Origin: Coriobacteriia bacterium
GTDB taxonomy: Bacteria; Actinomycetota; Coriobacteriia; Coriobacteriales; UBA8131
Length of the DNA stretch: 28,716 nucleotides
Reading direction: 5' to 3'
Assembly: GCA_009781525.1 (NCBI GenBank)
Contig: WQXZ01000002.1
Coordinates: forward strand, 1 to 28,716
The notes beneath the pieces are model-generated. The model saw only the letters and a list, made by a program, of their open reading frames with translations, made no database searches and had not been told where the DNA came from. This document shows positions 5,828 to 13,094 of the stretch, in pieces. The translations under genes and the position numbers were made by a program. Each line of letters opens with the position of its first letter. The first letter of the stretch is position 1.

Positions 5828-6565
5828 ATGGGACGCATTAGAACTCTAAAACCATCGTTCTGGACTGACGAAAAGGTGTCTAGCATGACCAATTTCGCAA
5901 AACTATTGTTCATTTCTTGTATTTCAATGGCCGATGATGAAGGCCGTCTGCGTTGGGTTTCTGGCTATATTTTAGGCGAGGTTTTCCCCTTTGGAGGAGC
6001 GTCCAGCGGACAGATTTCCAGAGCAATGAAGGAAATCGAAAAAACCGGAATGATAAAAGCTTACAGCGTTTCTGCAGGTAGATTCGCATATATCGTGAAT
6101 TGGCACAAGCATCAGCGCATCGATAAGCCGCAACCGTCGCTACTTCCAGCGCCGAATGATTCCGAGAACGATTCCAGGAATGATTCTGAGAATATTTCCG
6201 AGAATGAATCTCAGATTGAATCGCATAATCATTCGACGCCTGAAAAGGAAAGGGAAAAGGAAAGGGATACTAGTACTCGTAACTCTTCTTCACCTGAATT
6301 TAAATTGTCGTCGTCACGTTTTACCGATAACGTCACTTTGCTAGGAGCAGAGGACGCAGCGTCCGAACCTGTGAGCCCACCCGGGAAGGGCAAGCCGCGC
6401 CCACCAGGTGGGGCAGACGACGTTTTGAGAGTTCGAGGAGGTCTTCGGACTTGCCCTCACTGCGGCGGGAAGGCTGACCTGGTCGAGGAGGGTCTGGTCT
6501 GCCTCGATTCGAACACTCTCGTCGGACAGTGCCGGTTACCGGTAGCCGTCAGGGGAGGTGCGTGA
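5828..6565 (+). CDS. Phage replication initiator / replisome organiser
   Basis: This 245-residue protein starts at ATG 5828 after TTAGGAG. Residues 1-100 match the N-terminus of phage replication proteins that begin M-x-R-I-R-T-x-K-P-x-F: MGRIRTLKPSFWTDEKV, then ADDEGRLRWVSGYILGEVFP and the winged-helix end YIVNWHKHQRIDKPQPS. A hydrophilic linker of N-D-S-E-like tetrapeptides follows (110-137), encoded by 12-bp DNA repeats. The C-terminus holds a CPHCGG zinc-knuckle half and further Cys. It probably binds the phage origin and recruits helicase. Base composition changes sharply from AT-rich to GC-rich near 6340, suggesting a mosaic gene. Confidence 0.75.
   Translation: MGRIRTLKPSFWTDEKVSSMTNFAKLLFISCISMADDEGRLRWVSGYILGEVFPFGGASSGQISRAMKEIEKTGMIKAYSVSAGRFAYIVNWHKHQRIDKPQPSLLPAPNDSENDSRNDSENISENESQIESHNHSTPEKEREKERDTSTRNSSSPEFKLSSSRFTDNVTLLGAEDAASEPVSPPGKGKPRPPGGADDVLRVRGGLRTCPHCGGKADLVEEGLVCLDSNTLVGQCRLPVAVRGGA
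6155..6238 (+). repeat. Seven degenerate 12-bp tandem repeats (iteron-like, possible origin)
   Basis: Seven consecutive 12-bp units begin at 6155, 6167, 6179, 6191, 6203, 6215 and 6227. The first four are close to AATGATTCCGAG; the last three diverge. They lie inside the replication initiator gene and encode NDSE, NDSR, NDSE, NISE, NESQ, IESH and NHST. The DNA is AT-rich. Lambda O and many siphophage initiators carry their origin iterons within their own gene, so this is the best origin candidate in the window. Confidence 0.55.
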
Positions 6566-7041
6566 TGGAGCGGTTTGGCAACCTGGCTGGCTTTGGGCAG
6601 GACGGGGCGACATCGAGCGCCGCTTTCCTTTCAGCCCGCTACGAGGATCGGGAGTGCCCTGGGTGCGGCAGCAGTCCGCTTCGGAGGTGCAACCAGACAG
6701 GCACCGATCCTTTCGTCGCGACCTCGACGAACCTGTACTTCTGCGAGGCTTGCCAGCGGAGCACGCTCTTCTGCCCGAGTTGCGGTAGTGAGACCGGAAT
6801 CCGTCGGGGTGACTTCATCTGCCTCCGTTCCGGTGCGAGCATCTCAGCCTGTGGGGTCGAGAAGGCGGAGGAGGATCCCTTCGCGGCGGAGGTCAGGAGC
6901 TATGGGAAGTCGATTGGCATGACCGCTACCGACACCGATAGGTTCATAGCCTACAACGCCGCTCGCAACTGGCAGATCAACGGGCAACCGATCGCCGACT
7001 GGCAGGCGCTGATGCGGGGATGGCAGAGACGCAGCGCATGA
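6565..7041 (+). CDS. Zinc-ribbon replication-associated protein (DnaD-like C-terminus)
   Basis: This 158-residue protein starts at ATG 6565 after GGGGAGG, overlapping the previous stop. The N-terminal half has Cys pairs CPGCGSS, FCEAC and FCPSCGS plus later Cys, consistent with two zinc ribbons. The C-terminal 45 residues (TDTDRFIAYNAARNWQINGQ, then PIADWQALMRGWQRR) resemble the conserved tail of DnaD-like phage helicase loaders. That tail normally sits on the same protein as the winged helix found in the preceding gene, so the replisome organiser may be split into two coupled genes here. Helicase loading is inferred. GC content is higher than upstream. Confidence 0.6.
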   Translation: MERFGNLAGFGQDGATSSAAFLSARYEDRECPGCGSSPLRRCNQTGTDPFVATSTNLYFCEACQRSTLFCPSCGSETGIRRGDFICLRSGASISACGVEKAEEDPFAAEVRSYGKSIGMTATDTDRFIAYNAARNWQINGQPIADWQALMRGWQRRSA

Positions 7042-7439
7042 GGGCTGAGCGCATACTGCACGATGCCGGTGTCTCGATCCGCTACATCGAGAGACGGGTC
7101 GAGACACTGCAGCGGATGAGGGCGTCCCTTGAGCATCTCTCGGCTGAGGTCATCGCCGGATCGAGCAAGGCTGAAAGCGACCGGCTGACGCTCCTAATCG
7201 ACATCTGCGACCAGCTCTACGCCGACGCCTGTGCTGACGCTGAGCGGATGCACGATGCCACGAAGATCGCCTTCAGGTTGCTCGATAGCCTGCCACCACA
7301 GCATGCCGAGATGCTCGAGTTGCGCTACCTGCACGGTAAGACGGTGAGTGAGATCGCCAGAGAACGTGACATGTCGTGGACGTCGACGAAGCGGCTGATC
7401 GAGACCGCCTTAGCGGTCGCAGAGTCGCGATTTTTGTGA
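7020..7439 (+). CDS. Sigma-region-4-like phage regulator
   Basis: This 139-residue protein starts at ATG 7020, or at ATG 7038, which sits in ATGA overlap with the previous stop. The C-terminal region resembles sigma-70 region 4 or the DUF1492/ArpU type: LPPQHAEMLELRYLHGKTVS followed by EIARERDMSWTSTKRLIETA (residues about 93-132). The N-terminal part is helical. Proteins of this kind stand last in the early region just before the terminase genes and switch on late transcription. That fits the promoter-like sequence and terminator found right after it. The late-activator role is inferred from context. Confidence 0.7.
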   Translation: MAETQRMRAERILHDAGVSIRYIERRVETLQRMRASLEHLSAEVIAGSSKAESDRLTLLIDICDQLYADACADAERMHDATKIAFRLLDSLPPQHAEMLELRYLHGKTVSEIARERDMSWTSTKRLIETALAVAESRFL

Positions 7440-7452
7440 AATTTTATGATTT

Positions 7453-7482
7453 TTGGTGAAAATGGTGAAGATATGTTAAAAT
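7453..7482 (+). promoter_or_regulatory. Putative late promoter
   Basis: TTGGTG (7453-7458) and TAAAAT (7477-7482) are 18 nt apart in a short AT-rich stretch between the regulator and the packaging genes. The spacing is slightly long. The place is right for a late promoter, but the terminator that follows 30 bases later would have to be read through or lie in the leader. Confidence 0.35.
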
Positions 7483-7511
7483 CTGATAAGTTCGTATCCG
7501 TGTCTCTACAG

Positions 7512-7531
7512 GCCGCCAAATGGCGGCTTTT
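7512..7531 (+). terminator. Rho-independent terminator
   Basis: GCCGCC (7512-7517), loop AAAT and GGCGGC (7522-7527) are followed by TTTT. It separates early from late genes. If the putative promoter upstream is the late promoter, the hairpin would act as an attenuator. Confidence 0.65.
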
Positions 7532-7568
7532 CGCATTTCTTCCGACCAAAACCGCATAAGGAGCACCC

Positions 7569-7709
7569 ATGGAGCAGATCAGAGTCAAACCAGACGATCA
7601 GGGCAGGATCATCATCAGACTGTTCGGTCAGGACTACGAGATCATCGTCGACAAGGAGGGTAAGGCCAAGAAGCCCGCACCCAAAGACGAACCCGACCAA
7701 GGCGGGTGA
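7569..7709 (+). CDS. Small phage protein before the terminase, unknown
   Basis: This 46-codon gene starts at ATG 7569, five bases after AAGGAG. The product (MEQIRVKPDDQGRIIIRLFG ... PAPKDEPDQGG) looks like two or three beta strands and a Lys/Pro-rich tail. No family is recognised. It is the first gene after the terminator and its stop overlaps the upstream alternative GTG start of the small terminase. Confidence 0.55.
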   Translation: MEQIRVKPDDQGRIIIRLFGQDYEIIVDKEGKAKKPAPKDEPDQGG

Positions 7710-7714
7710 GGTTG

Positions 7715-8089
7715 ATGCCAAACGAGGACAACCTGCGACCACAGAACACCAGAACAAAGAGTGAGCAAAGAGCTGTCGCAGTGCAGGGCGGGAAGGCCTC
7801 TGGAGCAGCTAGAAGGCAGAAGAAACTGATCCGCGATAACCTGCAGATGCTGATGGAAATGCAGGTCAAACCAGGTAAAGCCGCTGAGAGTCTACGCAAG
7901 CTGGGTATCCCCGAAGACGAGATGACCAACCAGATGGCGATGGCTGTCGCAGCCTGGCAGGAAGCTCTGAAGGGCAACGTCAGAGCGCAGGAGTACGTCC
8001 GCGACACGATAGGACAGAGACCTGCTGACAAGCTGATCGTCGCCGAGGTCGACACCGATTGGTTCATCGAAGATGGTCAGGAAGCTTAA
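7715..8089 (+). CDS. Terminase small subunit (putative)
   Basis: This 124-residue protein starts at ATG 7715; GTG 7706 in frame is possible. The start NEDNLRPQNTRTKSEQRAVA followed by GGKASGAARRQKKLIRDNLQ (basic helix) matches short siphophage proteins that precede PBSX-type large terminases and are commonly annotated as small terminase or KGG-repeat-like DNA-binding protein. Later residues (EDEMTNQMAMAVAAWQEALK) are helical and ADKLIVAEVD is a typical tail. The role is to recognise phage DNA for packaging. It overlaps the large subunit gene by 17 bases. Confidence 0.7.
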   Translation: MPNEDNLRPQNTRTKSEQRAVAVQGGKASGAARRQKKLIRDNLQMLMEMQVKPGKAAESLRKLGIPEDEMTNQMAMAVAAWQEALKGNVRAQEYVRDTIGQRPADKLIVAEVDTDWFIEDGQEA

Positions 8090-9335
8090 CCCCAGTGCAT
8101 TCAACGACTGGGTGTTCGAGAGCCTGACCGACTACACCTTCCGCATCGAGGCCTACGTGGGAGGAGCTGGCTCCGGCAAGAGCTACGGAGCGACCCAGAA
8201 GATGCTGCTCAAAGCGCTCAAATCCAAGCGCAACGTGTTGGTGATCCGCAAGATCCAGCGCACCATCAAGCACTCCATCTGGGCGCTGATGCTCAGTCAC
8301 CTGCGTGCTTCCGGTTTCCTTGCCTACTGCCGCATCAACCGCAGCGATTACGAGATCGAGCTGCCGAATGGCTCGGTCTTCCTGTTCAAGGGGCTTGATG
8401 ATGAGGAGAAGATCAAGTCGATCGAAGGCATCACAGACATCATCATCGAGGAAGCGACCGAGCTGACCGAGGACGAGTTCACACAGCTGAATCTGCGTCT
8501 GCGTGCACAGTGCGAGTATCCGCAGCTCTACCTGATGTTCAACCCCGTGTCCAAAAAGAACTGGGTCTACGGCTACTTCTTCGAAGGCTATCTGCCTGAG
8601 AATGCGAAGGTCATCCACACGACCTACCGCGACAACCGCTTCCTGAGCGATGACTATGTCGCCGAGCTTGAAGCCCTGCAGTACCGCAATCCTGCCTACT
8701 ACCGCATCTACACGCTGGGAGAGTTCGCGACGCTGGGTACCCTGGTCTTCCCGAACTATGAGACACGCCTGATAACCGACGCCGAGCTTGAAGGCCTACC
8801 GTTTTGGATAGGCCTCGACTTCGGGTACGTGAACGACCCGTCAGCGATCGTCTGGGGGCGCATCAACGAGCCTGCCAGGCGGATCTATGTCACAGGTGAC
8901 TACGTCAAACGCGGCATGCTGAATGACGAGATCGCAGAGATAATGACCGGCTTGGCGCTGCATAAGGACAAATCATATGCAGACAGCGCAGAGCCGAAGA
9001 GCATCGCAGAGATCAGGCGGTTAGGTGTCAACATCGAAGCTACGGTCAAGGGCAAGGACAGCGTGATCAACGGCATCCAGTGGCTACTACAGCATGAGCT
9101 GATCGTCGATGAGCGCTGTTCCGATGTCATCGGTGAGCTTGAGAACTACACCTGGAAACGCGACCGTAGAACCGGCGAGTACATGAACGAACCGGTGGAC
9201 ACCTACAACCATACGATCGACGCGATCCGCTACGGACTCAATCGCTACATCAAGGGAACACTGAAACCGCTGGTGGTCAGTAAGTCAGACATAGGGCTGG
9301 CTCCTGACACCACGAGAAGAAGTTATTGGAGATAA
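8073..9335 (+). CDS. terL: Terminase large subunit (PBSX/Terminase_3 type)
   Basis: This 420-residue protein starts at ATG 8073, inside the end of the small subunit gene. The ATPase has Walker A GGAGSGKS (30-37) and Walker B DIIIEE (122-127), followed by coupling residues in LYLMFNPVS. The RNase-H-like nuclease begins at GLDFGYVNDPSA with Asp249 and Asp255, with further acidic residues at YADSAEPKS (Asp304) and YNHTIDAIRYGL (Asp383). The protein pumps DNA into the procapsid and cuts it. Length and motif order are normal for the family. Confidence 0.95.
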   Translation: MVRKLNPSAFNDWVFESLTDYTFRIEAYVGGAGSGKSYGATQKMLLKALKSKRNVLVIRKIQRTIKHSIWALMLSHLRASGFLAYCRINRSDYEIELPNGSVFLFKGLDDEEKIKSIEGITDIIIEEATELTEDEFTQLNLRLRAQCEYPQLYLMFNPVSKKNWVYGYFFEGYLPENAKVIHTTYRDNRFLSDDYVAELEALQYRNPAYYRIYTLGEFATLGTLVFPNYETRLITDAELEGLPFWIGLDFGYVNDPSAIVWGRINEPARRIYVTGDYVKRGMLNDEIAEIMTGLALHKDKSYADSAEPKSIAEIRRLGVNIEATVKGKDSVINGIQWLLQHELIVDERCSDVIGELENYTWKRDRRTGEYMNEPVDTYNHTIDAIRYGLNRYIKGTLKPLVVSKSDIGLAPDTTRRSYWR

Positions 9336-9339
9336 GACC

Positions 9340-10677
9340 ATGCCAATGTACACGCTCCGCAAGGGTACCGAGATAACCGCTCAGGTGATCAGGGACGTGA
9401 TTGTCCACAACGACAGTCTGAAGGAGCGCTATGACCTCCTTGAGGAGTACTACATCGGCCAGCAGGCGATCACAAGGCGCGAGAAGGCTGACGGTCTATC
9501 CAACAACCGTGTGCTGATAAACCACGCCAAGTACATCGTCGACGTCAACAACGGCTATCTGATGGGTGCGCCGGTCGACTACCATGTGGCTGAAGGCAGC
9601 AGGATTGAGCCACTGCTTGACGCATACAAACGTCAGGTCATGTCGGACTTGGACAGCGAGGTAGTCAAAGACGCAGCGATCTTCGGTCTGCAGTACGAGT
9701 ACGTCTATGCGAATGAAGAGGCTGAGCCGTGCAGCGCCGAGGTCGATAACCGCTATGCCTGCCTGGTCTATGACACCACCCTCGAACATAACCCTCTGTT
9801 CGGCATCATTTATGATCCGATCATAGAAGAGGATAAGATAGCCGGCTACGACATCATCTACTGTGACGATAAGGTCATCCGCGAATACACGATATCGGGA
9901 GAAGACCTCGACGTGCTCTACCAGGATGGTGTTGAGAGACCGCACGCCTTCGGTGGAGTGCCGCTGATTGAGCACCGCAATAATCCTGACTACCTGGGTG
10001 ACTTCGAACCAGTGATCAGCTTGATCGACGCATACAACACTCTACAGAGTGACCGTGTGAACGATAAGGAGCAGCTTGTAGACGCGATATTAGTCTTTGC
10101 AGGGGTAGACTTCAGTGAAGAGCAGATGGAGTCTCTCAGGCGGCAGAAAGTGCTCTCCAAGGTACCCGCTGATGCTAATGTGCATTATGTGACAAAGACC
10201 TTGAACGAGGCTGATACCGATATCCTGAGAAAGAACCTAGAAGACGACATCCACAAGATCAGCCTGGTGCCGAATCTCTCTGACCGAGAGTTCATGGGTA
10301 ACTCATCAGGTGTCGCGATCAGATACAAACTGCTGCTGTTCGAGCAGAACATTGCCAACAAAGAGCGCTACTTCACAAGCGGGCTGATGAAACGCTTCGA
10401 GCTTTACAACAACTTCCTCTGCACCGCATCCCGCATGGAGAAGGTGCCGATAACCGAGGTGACTGCGGTCTTTACCCGCAATCTACCTCAGAACGATTTC
10501 GAGACCAGCCAGATGATCAACAACCTCCTTGGCATAGTCGACACCGAGACGCTGGTCAGCCAGTTGAGTTTCGTCGATGATGCCTCAGAGACCATACAGG
10601 TAGCGCAAGGCGAGACCAGGGCAATCGAGCGACCTGACTTTGAGACCATTGCAACAGCTGACGAGACCGGAGCCTGA
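9340..10677 (+). CDS. Portal protein (SPP1 gp6-like)
   Basis: This 445-residue protein starts at ATG 9340, with GGAG about ten bases upstream; ATG 9346 is an alternative. The sequence shows the SPP1-type portal order: YYIGQQAITRR and VLINHAKYIVDVNNGYLMGA near the N-terminus, GGVPLIEHRNN, LIDAYNTLQSDRVNDKEQLV in the middle, and SGVAIRYKLLLFEQNIANKE before the crown. Twelve copies form the channel through which DNA enters the head and onto which the tail connects. It lies between terminase and MuF genes as usual. Confidence 0.93.
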   Translation: MPMYTLRKGTEITAQVIRDVIVHNDSLKERYDLLEEYYIGQQAITRREKADGLSNNRVLINHAKYIVDVNNGYLMGAPVDYHVAEGSRIEPLLDAYKRQVMSDLDSEVVKDAAIFGLQYEYVYANEEAEPCSAEVDNRYACLVYDTTLEHNPLFGIIYDPIIEEDKIAGYDIIYCDDKVIREYTISGEDLDVLYQDGVERPHAFGGVPLIEHRNNPDYLGDFEPVISLIDAYNTLQSDRVNDKEQLVDAILVFAGVDFSEEQMESLRRQKVLSKVPADANVHYVTKTLNEADTDILRKNLEDDIHKISLVPNLSDREFMGNSSGVAIRYKLLLFEQNIANKERYFTSGLMKRFELYNNFLCTASRMEKVPITEVTAVFTRNLPQNDFETSQMINNLLGIVDTETLVSQLSFVDDASETIQVAQGETRAIERPDFETIATADETGA

Positions 10678-10680
10678 TGA

Positions 10681-12168
10681 ATGCCAACGGATACATACTG
10701 GATTCGCAGGGCTGCCAGGAGGGTGAACGCCTCTGAGCGCTACTCCGAGGCTCAGCTGACAAGACTCTTCCGCACCTACGACCAGGCATACCGAGACATC
10801 GACCGGATGATCGAGGAGGTCTACAGCGGCTACAGTTCGCAGACAGGTCTAGACCGCCAGCAGCTGCAACGCCTGCTGTCCCTGAGCGCCACAGATCGAT
10901 TCTGGCGCACGCTTGAAGGTCGGGGCATGCAGCAGTATGTCATGGAGAACTATCGCTCCCGCATCAACCGGCTGGAGCAGCTGCAGGCACAGCTCTACAC
11001 GAGGGTGGCAGAGCTTGCCAGGCGTGAACAGGCGATCAATGCTGAGACCTACTCGGAGATCCTGAAGCATGGCTATGCTTCGACGATCGCAGACTACACG
11101 GGGGATATACCCTTCTATCAACTGGACAACCAGACCATAAACCGACTGCTCAGAGAGCCTTGGAGTGGTGCTGATTACTCAGAGCGCATCTGGGGTAACA
11201 CCGAGCACCTAGCTGAGCGCCTGGACGACATCTTGACCAGAGGAGCGATGACCGGTGCCTCATACGAGCGGATGTCCAGGGAGCTTAGGGAAACCTTCAA
11301 AGTCAGCAAGAGCAACGCTGATCGGTTGATACGCACCGAGGCTAACCATTTCCACAACGAGGCGGAGTACCAAGCCTACCGCGACATGGGTGTTGAGCAG
11401 TACACCTTCATGGCGACACTGGATGCACGTACCAGTGACATCTGCCAGGAGCATGATGGCAAACACTACCGGCTTGACGAGCGTGAGCAGGGAGTCAATT
11501 GGCCACCACTGCATCCGAACTGCCGCAGCACCGTGATCGCCTACCTGGGAGATGAGTGGGCACCGACAGTACGACGTGTACGTAACCCTGTGACCGGCGA
11601 GAGCGAGGTTGTGCCATGGCAGAGTTATGAGGAGTGGGCTGCGAGAAATCTGGTTGCTGGGGATACCACAAAAAGCACAAAGGAATCACGGTTGTTTACT
11701 GATCGTGAAATGGCAGGAGGCTATAGAACCCCAGCACACACCACTCTTGATCACGATGCGATAGAGCGACTGAAGCAGGAAGCGATATCAATAGGGATTC
11801 CACAAGATATTCTTTCTTTTAATACAGGAAGTCAAACCGGTTATTCCGAGGAACTTCGTTTGATACATGTACGCGGAGATGTTCTTCCAGACATGTCATC
11901 AAATCTGAATAGGGATACTATGACGTCCAGGGCTGTGCTTGCACATGAATACTACGGGCACTTGATGCATCATGGCTCAAAAGCTCAGTACATTCCAGGG
12001 TTTTGGAGGGACGAATATCGTGCCAGCGCTACCGCTTCGGTAAGAGCGCCAGGATTGACTGAAGAAGAGAGGAGGAGCTTGATGATTGATGCCTACGAGA
12101 GAGCTCAGGAAGCAGGGTATGTGTTATCATTATCAAGAAAAGCAAGGAAGATGATTTATGGTCGATGA
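10681..12168 (+). CDS. MuF head protein (SPP1 gp7-like) with C-terminal toxin-like HEYYGH domain
   Basis: This 495-residue protein starts at ATG 10681, after the portal stop. Residues 1-290 are a minor head protein; the MuF region spans about 190-290 (ADRLIRTEANHFHNEAEYQA; TLDARTSDICQEHDGKHY; WPPLHPNCRSTV). Plain MuF proteins usually end soon after this motif. Here a further 200 residues follow, encoded by visibly AT-richer DNA from about 11650. They contain AVLAHEYYGHLMHH (HEYYGH at 422-427) and FWRDEYRASA, suggesting a metal-dependent enzyme, although the spacing is not the standard HExxH. MuF proteins with toxin C-termini are a known class in temperate phages. The toxin role here is inferred. 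Confidence 0.85.
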   Translation: MPTDTYWIRRAARRVNASERYSEAQLTRLFRTYDQAYRDIDRMIEEVYSGYSSQTGLDRQQLQRLLSLSATDRFWRTLEGRGMQQYVMENYRSRINRLEQLQAQLYTRVAELARREQAINAETYSEILKHGYASTIADYTGDIPFYQLDNQTINRLLREPWSGADYSERIWGNTEHLAERLDDILTRGAMTGASYERMSRELRETFKVSKSNADRLIRTEANHFHNEAEYQAYRDMGVEQYTFMATLDARTSDICQEHDGKHYRLDEREQGVNWPPLHPNCRSTVIAYLGDEWAPTVRRVRNPVTGESEVVPWQSYEEWAARNLVAGDTTKSTKESRLFTDREMAGGYRTPAHTTLDHDAIERLKQEAISIGIPQDILSFNTGSQTGYSEELRLIHVRGDVLPDMSSNLNRDTMTSRAVLAHEYYGHLMHHGSKAQYIPGFWRDEYRASATASVRAPGLTEEERRSLMIDAYERAQEAGYVLSLSRKARKMIYGR

Positions 12169-12349
12169 TAGAAGAGAAATAACAGTCATTGAAATCAAAC
12201 AGGTCACAGTTGAGAAGCTGAGGCGACCCTACAAAAGCTATTCATGTCCACGATGCGATAGTGAGATAATCATTACCCATCCTGCTGGGTTGGAGCCATA
12301 TGCTTCCTGTGAAAAGTGCAGAGTTTATGCTGGTTTCAGGCCTTTATAA
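12158..12349 (+). CDS. Small zinc-ribbon protein, candidate immunity partner
   Basis: This 63-residue protein starts at ATG 12158, overlapping the MuF gene by 11 bases. It has two Cys pairs, CPRC at 29-32 and CEKC near 54, separated by a strand-rich stretch (DSEIIITHPAGLEPYAS), which makes a small zinc ribbon. No Shine-Dalgarno is obvious, so translation is probably coupled to the MuF protein. Base composition matches the AT-rich 3' part of the MuF gene, suggesting both arrived together. The position right behind a toxin-like domain makes it an immunity candidate, but nothing in the sequence proves that. It is followed by terminators. Confidence 0.6.
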   Translation: MVDDRREITVIEIKQVTVEKLRRPYKSYSCPRCDSEIIITHPAGLEPYASCEKCRVYAGFRPL

Positions 12350-12376
12350 CGTTTCAGAGACATCTAACTGACAAAG

Positions 12377-12414
12377 AACGCCCGCGAGCTCCACATTGGG
12401 TGCAAACGGGCGTT
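12377..12414 (+). other. Hairpin AACGCCCG/CGGGCGTT
   Basis: Eight perfectly paired bases (12377-12384 with 12407-12414) enclose a 22-nt loop. An alternative stem, GGTGC (12399-12403) with GCACC (12416-12420), uses part of the same sequence and is followed by ATTTT. The two cannot form together, so an attenuator-like switch is conceivable. Confidence 0.45.
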
Positions 12415-12442
12415 GGCACCATTTTAACATAGGTGAAGCAAG

Positions 12443-12464
12443 AGCCACCCACGGGTGGCTTTTT
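12443..12464 (+). terminator. Rho-independent terminator behind the zinc-ribbon gene
   Basis: AGCCACC (12443-12449), loop CACG and GGTGGCT (12454-12460) run into TTTTT. It would end the MuF and zinc-ribbon transcript ahead of the scaffold gene, an unusual place inside a late operon. Confidence 0.65.
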
Positions 12465-12478
12465 CATTTCGGCAACTC

Positions 12479-12503
12479 AGACCGTCCTTTGGGGCGGTCT
12501 TTT
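12479..12503 (+). terminator. Second terminator-like hairpin
   Basis: AGACCGTCC (12479-12487) pairs with GGGCGGTCT (12492-12500), with one G-U pair and a TTTG loop, and is followed by TTTT. It lies 15 bases after the first terminator. Confidence 0.6.
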
Positions 12504-12510
12504 GCATTTT

Positions 12511-12554
12511 CGCCGAGGGGCGCAAAACCGCTAACGCCGAGGGGCGCAAAACCG
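12511..12554 (+). repeat. Direct repeat of 20 bp, two copies, each with a small hairpin
   Basis: CGCCGAGGGGCGCAAAACCG occurs identically at 12511-12530 and 12535-12554, separated by CTAA. Within each copy CGCC and GGCG can pair around GAGG. The pair sits 20 bases before the scaffold start, between the terminators and its ribosome binding site. Confidence 0.7.
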
Positions 12555-12573
12555 AGACAGAAAGGAATCATCA

Positions 12574-13083
12574 ATGGATGAAACCATCACATCGGTCGAG
12601 GAGACAACTGAGACCGAGACACCCGAAAGCACCGAGAAGACCTTCACTCAGGCTGAGGTTCAAAGCCAGATCGATGCCGTGCTGTCCAAGCGTATCTCTG
12701 AGGAGAAAGCGAAGAACGAGCAGGCGATCAAGGATGCTTTGGCCGAGTATGAGCGCCAAGCCCAGCTGACAGCCGAAGAGCGTGACAGGGAGGCTCGGAC
12801 TAAACAAGAGGCTCTGATCAGAGCACGCGAGGATGAGATAACCCTTCGCGAGCAGACGATTGCAGCCAAAGAACAGTTAAGCGAACTGGGCATGTCGTCC
12901 GGACTGGTTGACTTCGTGGTCGACTTAGATCCTTCGATCACGTCTGCAAACGTAGCCAGGTTGGCAGAGGAGTTCAATCGGGCGGTCGAAGCCGGTGTCA
13001 CAGCCAAGCTCACCGGCACGTCCCCTGAAGACCCCAGAGCCAATACCAGGCCACCGGCGAAGGGCATGCCATCCCAATTCTAA
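12574..13083 (+). CDS. Capsid scaffolding protein (DUF4355/gp20-like)
   Basis: This 169-residue protein starts at ATG 12574 after AAAGGAA. An acidic Thr/Glu-rich N-terminus (TETETPESTEKTFTQAEVQS) leads into a long charged coiled coil at about 28-110 (RISEEKAKNEQAIKDALAEY; RDREARTKQEALIRARE). It then ends in a short domain and a Pro/Gly tail, the usual design of siphophage scaffolds. It directly precedes the major capsid gene and would guide assembly before leaving the procapsid. Confidence 0.85.
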   Translation: MDETITSVEETTETETPESTEKTFTQAEVQSQIDAVLSKRISEEKAKNEQAIKDALAEYERQAQLTAEERDREARTKQEALIRAREDEITLREQTIAAKEQLSELGMSSGLVDFVVDLDPSITSANVARLAEEFNRAVEAGVTAKLTGTSPEDPRANTRPPAKGMPSQF

Positions 13084-13094
13084 AGGAGTAACCA

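Noticed and set aside
8064..8618. Long minus-strand frame opposite the large terminase (184 codons)
   Set aside because: Shadow of the terminase codon pattern; no family resemblance and no start signal.
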